From Gymnothorax reevesii (Eukaryota > Chordata > Actinopteri > Anguilliformes > Muraenidae), in the NCBI GenBank assembly GCA_029721435.1, contig CM056586.1, forward strand, positions 70,558,607 through 70,622,606: DNA of 64,000 nt, given 5' to 3'. Both the position numbers and the translations under genes were made by a program. Numbering within the stretch: position 1 is the stretch's first letter; every line of letters begins with the position of its first letter. The notes under the pieces were generated by a model. It worked only from the letters and a program-made list of their open reading frames with translations, searched no databases and had not been told where the DNA came from. Shown in pieces: positions 46,815 through 56,496 of the stretch.

Positions 46815-47807
46815 TTAACACAGAGTGGAGGCGTCTGGGCATTGAGGAGACGAGTTTCCCAAGTATAGCCATTGGAATTTGATCCCACTCTTGTTTAATA
46901 CAGGCTTCGAGCTGCTGGAGAGTTTCGGTCTCCTTTGACGGACTTCTCGTTTAATTATGCACCAAATGTTCTCAATCGGTGAAAGATCAGGACTGCAGGC
47001 AGGCCAGTTCAGCACACGGACTCTTCTACTGCGAAGCCATGCTGTTGTAATAGCTGCAGCATGTGGTTTTGCATTGTCCTGATGAAATACACAAGGCCTT
47101 CCCGGAAATAGATGCCGTCTGGAGGGGAGCATATGTTGCACTAAAACCTTTATATACCTTTCAGCATTCATGGTGCTTTTTAAAACATGCAAGTGTCCCA
47201 CACCATATGCACTAGTGCATCCCCGTACCATCTGAGATGCTGGCTTTTGAACTGAACGCTGATAACAGGAGGGGTGGTCTTTCTCTACTTTAGCCCGGAG
47301 GACACAACGCCCATGATTTCCAAAAAGAATGTCAAATTTGGACTCATCTGACCACAGGACACTTTGCCACTTTGCTACAGTCCGTTTTAAATGAGCCTTG
47401 GCCCACAGAACATGGCAGCGCTTCTGGATCATGCTCAACAATGGCTTCCCTTTTGCATGATAGAGTTTTAGGTGGCATCTGTGGATGGCACGGCGGACTG
47501 TGTTTACAGACAGTGGTTTCTTGAAGTAATCCTGGGCCCGTTTAATAATGTCAATGACAGAATCATGCCGGTGAGTGATGCAGTGGCGTCTGAGGGCCCA
47601 AATATTACAGGCATCCAGTATAGGTCTTTGGCCTTGTCCCTTATGCACAGAGATTTTTCCAGTTTTTCTGAATCTCTTGATGATGTTATGCACTGTCGAT
47701 GATGAGACCTTCAAAGCCTTTGCAATTTGACGTTGAGGAACATTGTTTTTAAAGTATTCCACAATTTCTTTATGCAAGCCTTCACAGGTTGCAAAGCCTC
47801 TGGCCAT
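46815..47807 (-). CDS. Tc1-like transposase, DD34E, C-terminus frameshifted
   Basis: A cut-and-paste transposase acting on the element's own terminal repeats. I choose the ATG at 47807 ([20 protein letters not shown]) because the copy at 17136 starts alike; an in-frame ATG 22 codons upstream (47873) exists. In numbering from that upstream ATG: a paired-like helix-turn-helix ([20 protein letters not shown], 49-68), a second DNA-binding unit with [13 protein letters not shown] (124-136), then catalytic Asp176 (LWSDESKF), Asp266 (FHQDNAKPH) and Glu301 ([11 protein letters not shown]). The second Asp and the Glu have 34 residues between them, the Tc1 spacing. A one-base deletion after RQRRPK replaces the last 35 or so residues by an unrelated frame ending at 46815; the old frame would stop near 46786. 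The rest is open, which is unusual for a dead copy. Confidence 0.88.
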   Translation of the reverse strand: MARGFATCEGLHKEIVEYFKNNVPQRQIAKALKVSSSTVHNIIKRFRKTGKISVHKGQGQRPILDACNIWALRRHCITHRHDSVIDIIKRAQDYFKKPLSVNTVRRAIHRCHLKLYHAKGKPLLSMIQKRCHVLWAKAHLKRTVAKWQSVLWSDESKFDILFGNHGRCVLRAKVEKDHPSCYQRSVQKPASQMVRGCTSAYGVGHLHVLKSTMNAERYIKVLVQHMLPSRRHLFPGRPCVFHQDNAKPHAAAITTAWLRSRRVRVLNWPACSPDLSPIENIWCIIKREVRQRRPKLSSSSKPVLNKSGIKFQWLYLGNSSPQCPDASTLC

Positions 47808-48134
47808 CTTTACTTCCGAGAAACTCAGCCTCTCTAAGACATCACTTTTATGGCCAATCATGATACACACCAAATACTAGTTAACTTAATTACGAGCTAA
47901 AAGTTCTTCCAGCTGATTCTCTTACATATTAATTGCTTTTTCAGCCCTTTTTTGCCTGTGTCCCAACTTTTTTGAGACCTGTTGCAGCCAGAAAATTTGA
48001 AATAAGCTCATTTTGTAGCTAAAAATGTAAAATGTCTCAGTTTCAATGTTTGAAATATTATCTATTGCAAATAACATATTGGCTCATAACATATGTGATC
48101 TGAAAGTCATTGCATTTTGATGTTATTCACAATT

Positions 48135-48210
48135 GAAGCACCTGTTACTAAAACCCCTTAAGTCACCCTTGACTTGACTTGACTTGTGGGGTTTTAGTAA
48201 TCAGTGCTTC
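48135..48210. mobile_element. 76-bp MITE inserted in the Tc1 terminal repeat
   Basis: A palindromic insert (GAAGCACCTGTTACTAAAAC at the left; complement of GTTTTAGTAATCAGTGCTTC at the right) with a centre of TTGAC repeats. It is flanked by AATT at 48131 and 48211. The other Tc1 copy shows continuous sequence (TCACAATTTACAC) here, giving the empty site. Confidence 0.85.
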
Positions 48211-48382
48211 AATTTACACTTCGTCCCAAGTATTTCAGAATTGGGGTTGTAAATCCAAATAGCGATTTCTTTTTTTTTTTTGATGGGCTGCGCATTTGCG
48301 ATTCATTTATTTGCTACAAAGTAAAAGAGGTGGATGAACATCCTCTTAGTGTGGCGACTCCATAATTTTGCCAGGGGCTGTA

Positions 48383-49944
48383 TTCTAGAACATTGACCAA
48401 CTTACTGTTCTTTCAGCTATCTTTGACAACTTTTTTGATTTGAAATTAAATCATGAATATGAGCTCAAAGGATGGACTTTTGGTTTTATTTTCAAAGTGT
48501 CTTTAAACAGTGTTTAACACTGTTCACTCACATGATTGAATAATGTGCGTAATTTTTTTAGCATTTGATAGAAAGTGTGGCAGCACCTGTTTTAACCTCA
48601 AATCAAGCTGAATGGGCACCAACTGGTTGAAATTAAACAGAGAGCATTCACTTGAAAATGCTTATGTGTAGTTGGACAATCATCCATCTACACATCACGC
48701 AGGCCATGAACACGGCACCCAACATATGAAAGCAAGATTTTAAAGACCGTGCACCGTCACTGTGTGTGCACTTATGAGTCCAAAAATGTGTTCTGCTGTC
48801 AAACTGTTTACAGCAGTTATAGCTGACATTTTCTGATGGGAGTTACTCATTCTTAAAATTCAGGTTGTTAGCATTCGTTATAGTTGCTCTTTATTGTTGT
48901 TAGTCAATAGTTCATCCATGTTGTAGATATCTTGTAGATATTGGCCTCTCCGTCCACCCAGCACAAAGAGTAACGCAAGTGTTTTTGTTTCTTTACGACT
49001 GACGCAGATTCCATTTTCCCATCCAGCATCCACACTGCATAAATAGCTAATGCATTTGCGCCAAATTGAGAGCCCATGGGCGTGTTGGTCTTAAAATGAG
49101 GTTTGCTTAGGCGGTCTGCTGGCATTTTACTATCTTGAGGTACCATAAAGCTTTTGCGCGATTGACCAAAAAAAAAACTAGTCTGAAGTCAATCGCCAGT
49201 TTTTAACTGCTACTTTAAGGGCACATTATTAAGATTGTAAGATGTGGCTTTGTAGGCAAGTGCACAACAGATATACCCAACACACGTACAATGCACACAG
49301 GGATGAGCTGCAGCATGCAGACATGCAAAAAAATTAAAATAAAAAGATTACAACGTAAAAGATTATTATTTTATTATTATTATTATTATTATGGAACCTA
49401 GTCAATCAACATCCAGGTGATTTGCAATTCAGCACACAAGATTACTCATTTTGGTAGAAGCAATTTATTCTGGAAAAAGCTATAACTCCTTCATACGAGC
49501 AAACTCAATGAGATGATCCCCACTGGAGGGATAGCTGTTAGGAGACCATGTCATATCATGCTTAAAACTGTGTGAATTCCCACTCAATTGAAAACAGGAA
49601 ATGCAAGTGAGTTAATATACTCGCACGGTCACCAAGCAGAAGTGACTGCAAAATGCAGAAATGAGCATGTCCTCATAATAGATAAAAGTTTTATAATAAT
49701 AATTACTCAGATTTTCAGTTTCTGATCAGTTGTACTAATTTTCTTTTTCTTTTTTTTTTGCTCAGTATAGAAAGAATGTTTGGAGCGGATCAGACGTTTG
49801 GGTAAGTCCAGCACGGATCAACCTGTTCCATGCAATTATCTCATAATCAAACCTGAACTGAACTGACCCACAAAAACAACACCTGCTGTCTCACTTTTGT
49901 TATCCATTACACAACTCTAAATTTTGTTTGAAATGTGCATATCA
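48383..49944. other. Intergenic stretch right of the nested Tc1 elements
   Basis: No gene recognised. Contains a TTA microsatellite at 49362-49392 (interrupted once) and T runs near 49751. Confidence 0.45.
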
Positions 49945-50100
49945 TATACTCTTCCAAAAAAGAAACTATACATTGTTGTTAGCATCAATTTATTATACAT
50001 GAAATGTTTTGACAAATGTGGAAAACATATTGAAAAGAAAGTGTAATCAATAATTCAATATTCAAATACTGAATTATTGATTACACTTTCTTTTCAATAT
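49945..50100. mobile_element. TA-type MITE, fold-back variant
   Basis: Begins TACTCTTCCAAAAAAGAAAC and matches the element at 54995-55136 (inverted) for about 118 nt with almost no differences. Instead of its second terminus it then carries an inverted duplication of its own interior: arms at about 50027-50057 and 50070-50100 form a 31-bp perfect hairpin (ATTGAAAAGAAAGTGTAATC). Confidence 0.8.
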
Positions 50101-50104
50101 TATT

Positions 50105-50850
50105 TCAACTACTATTTTAGTTCCAGGAAGTTTTGTTGGGCAGCAGGGGACCCAAAGAACTTCTAGTTGATGGATGTTAGTGCGATGAGAGGGGCGACCA
50201 CCAAGCCATAATTGCAGATGAACCTTAAGTAGAAATGAGCAATTCCCAAAAAACTGGTATTTGCAGGATTTAGGTACAGGCTACTTTATGACCATCTTGA
50301 CCCTCTGTTTGTCCATTTGCATTCCCTGAGCGGATATGATGAACCCAAGGAAGGTGACTAATGTCTTATAGAACTCATATTTTTAACTTTTTAACTGACA
50401 AGCAATTGGTTCGTGAGAAGTTTTTGGAGAACTCTATGTACATGATGCGTCTTAGGTGAAAATCAGTGTGAGCCCAGGTGTACATGGATAAATTGGCCTT
50501 GCATAGTAGATTTTGGAATAGATCTGGGAATTTAGTGAGCTCAAATGGTATCACCAAATACTCATAGTATCCGGTGGGAGGATTAATGCCATTTTGCACT
50601 CTTCACCTTACCAGATGTGCACCAGATGAAAGCCTAAGACATGAATTGTAGAGAATATCTATTCTTAATTTTAATACCGTTAAGTTGTCTGTAGTCAATG
50701 CATAGCCGAAGCCCCCCTTCCTTTTTTCTAATGAAGAAACTGGCACCTGCTGGAAAGGACAGTGATTGAATAATTCTTTGCAGCCATGGCATCCTAAACC
50801 CCTTAAACTCAAATTTTTCACTTAGATTCTCCCTTAAGAAGGCTCAAAGT
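50105..50850 (-). pseudogene. Gypsy-type reverse transcriptase remnant
   Basis: On the minus strand, in shifting frames: [20 protein letters not shown] with [10 protein letters not shown], then YYEYLVIPFELTKFPDLFQN, then TFLGFIISAQGMQMDK and FLGIAHFYLRFICNYG with VVAPLIALT. These match the order of blocks in Ty3/Gypsy reverse transcriptase running toward RNase H. The catalytic YxDD block is unrecognisable, so the enzyme is dead. It is cut at its left end by the MITE at 49945-50100. Confidence 0.8.
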
Positions 50851-52259
50851 TGGAAAAAGCTTTTGTCATTTTGTAGGACAATGTCATATGCATATTCTGT
50901 ATTATAGCTGGTCGCTGCGCTTCACTGAAGTCACCTTTCACTTATATTAAGAGAAATATGCAAACCCAGTATGCCATATCTTTATTGCCACAGCATTAAA
51001 TCAATTGGAAATATATGAATATTGTAATCAATTTTGTGCACATTTCCTTGCAATGCAGCAAGAAACATCTGGAAATGTTGGAAACTTTGAAATCTCCTCT
51101 AGAATTTAAAATAGGCAAGTTCCACAGGTTTGAACACAAAAGCTGCATTTTACGGACCCATATATGGGCCAGGAGGTTTTCTGGGGTTAGTGTACACCTC
51201 TGTGGTCTTGGTTTCAGGACAGAAAAGGGAGAGCAATCAACCCTGGGGAGGAGAGGTTCAAGGTAACAGGTTAATAGCATAGTCTTATAGTTGGCCATAT
51301 TTTTTATATTTTATTTTCTTAAGGACAGCGCGTGCTTACATTAATCCTTTTACAAGAAACAAAAAGATGGGCAAACCAGATTTAGCAGAAAGCTAATTTC
51401 CATCTGTACTCCAACATAAACATAAAAACACACTATACAATAAATCATACAAAACATTCAACGTGAAACCACACTCCCTACAGCAGCCTAACGAGCTGCT
51501 CCTGATGTTGTATGGACCACATAGAAAGTGTATCTGAGGTCTCCCTTTATACAGCAATTAAAAATGTAATAAATAGAGGATATAAATATAGATAAAGAAA
51601 TGTAAAAATACAGAGAACGCAATTATAAATTACAAAAAAGTTTATAAAAGTGCAAATAAGCACCATAAAAAGAGCAATAATCACAACTATTAAATATCAG
51701 CAAAAGTTACAGGAACAAATACCAGCAATGGTAATTCAAGGTTACAGGAATATATACTAGCAATGGTGATACAGCACTCTGCAACGCAGCAGTAAAGTGG
51801 CAGAGCATGTTCGACTGTAACAACCTTAAAATGTAAGCAAAATGCATGTAAAATACTCGCAATAACAACAGGAGTTTATTTACACTGTCCCACATATACC
51901 CAGGACAGAAATCCCAGACATCACCTCTTAACAGTACCTCAGTGCTGGCAGCACTGATTACTTAGAAGCCATCTTGCAGTTGCAAAATGGAAATTATTAT
52001 AGTTTGTGTTATTTTTTATGATGACAGGGAGCCTGTTCCATTCTTTGGTGGCCTTATAGGAAAAGGCTGATTGAGCAAAGGCAGAACTTCGGTGTCTTTC
52101 GCTTTTGAATTGGATAAAGAAGCAGGGATTTTGATGACACTTGATTCATTTATATGAGAAAAGTGTAATGGAGAGTCACCAAGTGTTTGAACTGTCGGGG
52201 CCGTGCAAGGCTGAGAGTCGAAAAACAATCTACCTAGTTCTGAAACAGAGTTGATAAAA
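50851..52259. repeat. Insertion and unassigned repeat DNA within the Gypsy remnant
   Basis: Separates the protease-linker part from the reverse transcriptase. The segment near 52025-52110 (GGGAGCCTGTTCCATTCTTT and GGAAAAGGCTGATTG) resembles a common fish repeat tail. AT-rich DNA 51300-51900 has no assigned family. Confidence 0.4.
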
Positions 52260-53305
52260 TAAATATTAAAATTGGTCATGTAGTGGCTCAGGTCTTGCTA
52301 ACGACATTACGGAGATCCCAGTGCTCTGGGGGTACCTTTGAATGGTTAGGAGCATCTTCAGGAGTCTCATAAAATTGATGAGTCGAGTCAGTGGCATCCA
52401 AGAGGCAGTAGTTGGCACAGGAGGGACTCCATTCTTGTTTGCAATGTTGGACCTAGTCCACCTACGAGTTGTGCTTGGATAGCCACAGATGTCCCAGGAT
52501 GATGGGTGCTCAGGGGGATTGAATGAGTAGGAGAGAGAACTCCTCATGGTAATTACCAGGGAGCTGGAGGCAGATGCAGTAATGTGTAATGCAGTAACGT
52601 GGATGGTGTTAGTCTGTGGAGCCCCAGCGATGTCACAAGTCTTGATGGTTTGGCAGAGAAGGTAGAGAAGTAATCGTCTCTGATCAGCCAGTAGGGTGTC
52701 AATGAATTAGTTGTCAGCCTCGGAGTTGGGGAGAGCTGTGACAGAGAAGTGACCATTAGCATAGCTGATCGTGGCAGGTTGTAGGGAACTTGGGTCAGTG
52801 GAATGATAGCAGCGGGTTTTGAATACCAGCACTTCTTTAATCACTCATGAGTGCTGTCTTTCAAAGAGCACAAGGCTAGAAAGTGATACGGATTCCCACA
52901 GTGCAGGCAAACACAGCTTCTCATGTGAAGGTGACGGTCAGCTGGAGAGATACAGAAGCGGTTAATTTGCTGCGGCTCTGGTGGATCAGGGGATGCTGGC
53001 GGGTTTGCTGGAGAGGACATGGGTGGAGTAGGATTGGCAGTTAATTCTCTTCTCTGCAGGTGGCGACTCGTTACTCTGTGTCAGGAGGTTAGGCAATGGT
53101 GAACTCAAATGATCAGGTCAATGACAGTGTCAAAATTTTGGGGTAGATTTTTGGTCTGAAGTTCATCCTTGATCTCAATGGATAAGCCATTGAAGAATGT
53201 GTTATACTGGGCTTCAAGATTCCAGCTGGAGGCAGCTGCTCGGGTGAATAAATCAATGCTGTGGTCAGAGACAGTACATTGCATTTCAATATTGTAATTT
53301 AGCAA
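52260..53305 (-). pseudogene. Gypsy-type gag and protease-linker remnant
   Basis: 53305-53105 reads as gag (DLFTRAAASSWNLEAQYNTF, GLSIEIKDELQTKNLPQNFD). Near 52880-52925 the minus strand has CLHCGNPYHFLALC, a CCHC zinc knuckle (C-x2-C-x4-H-x4-C). 52530-52270 reads LWLSKHN and VPPEHWDLRNVVSKT, the segment leading into Gypsy reverse transcriptase. Stops and frameshifts break the chain throughout. Confidence 0.75.
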
Positions 53306-53640
53306 ACTCTCTTATCCAAAGTGACGTACAACAAAGTGCTTTCACCGGACAAGGAGTGTTGAGAATCCCATACGGAAGTACCATTCAAATACCAGAAGTG
53401 ACAATACATAGAAAGGAAATAGCCCAGTAAAATACCTGTGGAGGAAAATAAATCCGTAAACAATTCATATAGTCTAACATCATACTGTCAATAACTAAGT
53501 CTACAACCAATTTCAGCATTAAGTTGAAGGGGAGAGGTAGAGTATGAACAAGTGAGTCTTCTGACTACGCTTGAAGGGTCTCTGATGTCCTGACCTCTGT
53601 GGGAAGCTCATCCACCATGTGGGGGCCAGAACAGCCCAGA
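53290..53640. repeat. Fish interspersed repeat fragment
   Basis: Contains ATTTAGCAAACTCTCTTATC followed by CAAAGTGACGTACAA, a motif found in many fish dispersed repeats, and GTGGGAAGCTCATCCACCAT near 53600. It lies between the gag remnant and the old Tc1 copy. Family not assigned. Confidence 0.5.
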
Positions 53641-54680
53641 GATGTGACTGTCCAGACTCTGAGGTGGTCAATTCATGTGTAAAAATGATTCCTCATGCTC
53701 GCTGAACCACTCTTATAATTTGAACCTGATGAAGTTCGGCACTGTCATCCTGGAATACGCCTGTGCTGTCAAGGATTAGAAAGTCCATTGATGGGTTAAT
53801 GTAGTCATTTGGTACATTCAGATTGTCAGCGGACTTCATTTTATTTCTGCAAAACATTGCTGAGCCTAGACCTGATCTAAACAACTCTAGATCATAACAC
53901 TGCCTCCAGAGGCCTGTACAGCGGGCGCCATGCATGACGAGTGCATCGCTTCATGGGCTTCCTTTCTTACACTGACATGGCTCTGGAATTGGGTAACGCT
54001 AGATACAGTCTACCATATGTACTTTTTCCATTGCTCATCTATCAAGTCTTTATGCTCCCTGGCAAATTAAGGTAGTTTTTTTTTTTTCCAATTAGGCTCA
54101 CTAATAAGTGGGGTTCTTGTGGCCACACGTTTTGTCCGAATCCTCCAGGTTCTTTTTAAATTGTGAATAAGGAAATGCTCTTACTTAAAAAAAAAAAAAA
54201 AATAGCCATGAGTTCTACAGTCAATTGTTTATGATGACACTTCATCAAGCATTTTTAGTGATCTCCAATCACGATCATTTATTATTTCCAACTCATTATT
54301 TTCTATAAGTTGATGGTTCACTACTATCCTACCAAGATTTAATAACGCATCGGACAGTTCTTAAGCTAATTCCACTGAATTCAGCAATCTATTTTGTTGT
54401 TTTCATTGCTTGAAGCAGGCCAGTAATTTGCTCGTATTGAAACACAGTAACATCTTTTCCGCGATCATGGGATACATCTTCCAACATGATTGTTTTTGAA
54501 CTGAGAAAAGCCAGGCGCCGCATCAGTCACAGTTAAAAGAATTATTGCCAGCCGAAACATATTAGTCACTGCAATAATGATTCCATCATGGGCTCTTTAG
54601 TGTTTGCTCATTTAAATCCAAATGGGAATTTTTTTTTAGCCAGACGGAGTATAATTTGTGAAAAGGTTAGAAAACTACTT
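53640..54680 (-). mobile_element. Second copy of the old Tc1-like element, truncated
   Basis: Closely parallels 45600-46574: both share CCAGACTCTGAGGTG, CAATTCATGTGT, CCTCATCCTCGCTGA or its variant, GAGGCCTGTACAG and the TTCATGGGCTTCCTTTCTTA block. It runs past the point where the other copy is split and so shows the pre-insertion sequence. All frames are broken. Confidence 0.8.
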
Positions 54681-54846
54681 GGGGGGGGGGATTTTGACCA
54701 TTCCTCCATGCAGAGATTTTCGAAGCATTGTTTTCCTTGGGTTTGCGCTCAACAGACTCCCCTCTATAGATCAGGTGACGGGATTTCAACTTGATTAAAT
54801 TCCAGAACCTGAGATATTCTTTTCAGAGCATTGATATTGTTTTCAC
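54681..54846. repeat. G run and Tc1-type fragment
   Basis: A G run at about 54681-54690, followed by TTTTGACCATTCCTCCATGC, which resembles a minus-strand Tc1 transposase segment of another subfamily. Confidence 0.35.
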
Positions 54847-55187
54847 TTTGAGCGCTGAATACATTTTTGAGGAATTAAAAATGTGATTGTCCTGAGCTGT
54901 TGAAAACCTATCGTGTTTAAAAGAGCTCCCCTGCCGGAGCTCTTTTAAACAAGTTGCCACATGATAGGTTTTCAACTGCATCTGCTTTTTAATATACTCT
55001 TCCAAAAAAGAAACTATACAAATATTGAATTATTGATTACACTTTCTTTTCAATATGTTTTCCACATTTGTCAAAACATTTCATGTATAATAAATTGATG
55101 CTAACAACGATGTATAGTTTCTTTTTTGGAAGAGTATATCTTACACAGTTGAGCAACTATTGTTGCCTATGGCACTCCAGGGGTTAA
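54847..55187. mobile_element. TTAA-type palindromic MITE, copy 5 (inverted, with nested MITE)
   Basis: Starts TTTGAGCGCTGAATAC and ends GGCACTCCAGGGGTTAA. The hairpin arms AAAACCTATCGTGTTTAAAA and TTGCCACATGATAGGTTTTC are present. The AACAATAGTTGCTCAA block reads on the opposite strand compared with copies 1-4. Another MITE (54995-55136) interrupts it. Confidence 0.75.
54995..55136. mobile_element. TA-type MITE, complete
   Basis: A 142-bp element with inverted ends TACTCTTCCAAAAAAGAAAC and the complement at 55117-55136, flanked by TA at 54993 and 55137 (Tc1/mariner-type target). Inserted into copy 5 of the TTAA-type MITE. Confidence 0.85.
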
Positions 55188-56170
55188 CCAATTCTGTGTG
55201 GATTTTAACGTCTCTTTGTGTCCCAGCCGTTATGTGAATCCCTTTGGCGTCGGTTCCCATCCAGCAGCGCACGTCTTTTAGACATATTGTCCATCCTGCC
55301 TCGACCGCCAGGTGTTATCGTGTTCCCCATTCCCTTACGTATGTCGGGTGTGTATGTACCCCCAATGTTGAGTATGCGGGAGGCCGGATTGTAACTTGCT
55401 ATACGCCCAAAAAACAACCAGTCAGTATCTTCCTTGTCTAGACTCTTTGAGTTTTTCACCTTGGGAAATTATTTGCTGCCTTTAATGATGATAAAATGTG
55501 GAAACACTCTTCCTACTCTTAGTTATAGTAACACACCCCCAAGCATTTCTATTGGTCTCCAGGATTGGGACCACGGTTCTGTTAATTACTCTTCAGTCTG
55601 TTCCCCTGCCTAGTTTATTAGGAACTCCTTCCACGCTTTCTGCAGTCATCAAGATCGGGACTGCATTCCTGCTAAACTCTTCGGTCCCACCATCTGAGAG
55701 TTCTGCTCTGCCAAGCCTGTCCATCCGGCTACTACCTCGAGATGCCACTGGCCGGGCACTGACACGCCCTATACTCAAGCCTGCTCCATCTGAACTGAAC
55801 TGTGCCATTCTGCTTTGGGCTCTGTCCTTCACAGTCAATAACCTGTTACTGTCAATAAACCCTACTATTGCATTGTTCTCTGTCTGTGCATCTGGTTTCC
55901 TGTCTGGATCATGTCATCTTTGCGGTCACAGGAAAAAATCCATCTCTGACAAGTTTTGCCCTCAGAGAACAGACAACCTGATTCTCCACCAACTCTTCCC
56001 AGTGCTTGGTCAAATATATTGTGCCATTGCTCTTAACGTGTGCCCCTGGACCACTGGCAGCAAAATACACCCTAAACATCAGTGGCCCACCATCATATTT
56101 GACTATGGGTATGAAATATGTCTGTTGAATTCTTTCCTTATTTCACCATTAAATATGCCAATGATGTGAT
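55188..56170 (+). repeat. LTR-like sequence, possible solo LTR
   Basis: From TGTTATCG at 55313 to ATGTCA at 55916 the plus strand has a pyrimidine-rich body, CAATAAACC near 55855 and a CTGTCTGGATCATGTCA end, the layout of a fish Gypsy LTR (TG...CA, poly(A) signal near the 3' end). A 223-codon frame (55498-56169) overlaps it but has no known domain. No target duplication confirmed. Confidence 0.3.
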
Positions 56171-56496
56171 GTTTATGACCAAATACTGTATGTTCAGTAA
56201 ACTCCAGACTTTTTTTTTTTTTCTTGTGTTAAGTTAGGGATTCCTATTTTAAACCCATTCCAGAACTTCATTACATTACAAGAGGAATATTTTGGCCTGT
56301 GAAGTTAATTGCTTTTTGAAGTCATCTGTCTTTTTGAATTAACATGTTCTTTCTCTTTATAAACGTGCACTTTTTTCCAGTTATTTTAGCTGTAAATACA
56401 CAATCTGTTTATTACAGAGGTTCTGTGTATGCTAACTGTAAACCGCTGATAAATGTGTGCAAGACTCTACTTACCATTAAAATAAAAAGGACACAA

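Larger units (their letters stand above)
46575..48249 (-). mobile_element. Tc1-like transposon copy 2, nearly intact
   Basis: Terminal repeats CAACCCCAATTCCGTTATAG (46575) and its inverted counterpart ending GAATTGGGGTTG (48249), flanked by TA on each side. It carries a long transposase frame and a 76-bp MITE inside its right terminal region. Same family as 16772-18353. Confidence 0.92.
45350..48382 (-). mobile_element. Old Tc1-like element split by a younger Tc1 copy
   Basis: The left part (45350-46574) reads on the minus strand as broken Tc1-type transposase. The right part (48250-48382) ends in a Tc1-type terminus (GACTCCATAATTTTGCCAGG, about 48355-48374). The two halves are separated by the complete element 46575-48249. 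The related copy at 53640-54680 carries the uninterrupted sequence. The left boundary is approximate. Confidence 0.7.

Noticed and set aside
55498..56169. 223-codon plus-strand open frame as a gene
   Set aside because: No recognisable domain, low-complexity Leu/Ser/Pro composition, and overlap with LTR-like sequence.
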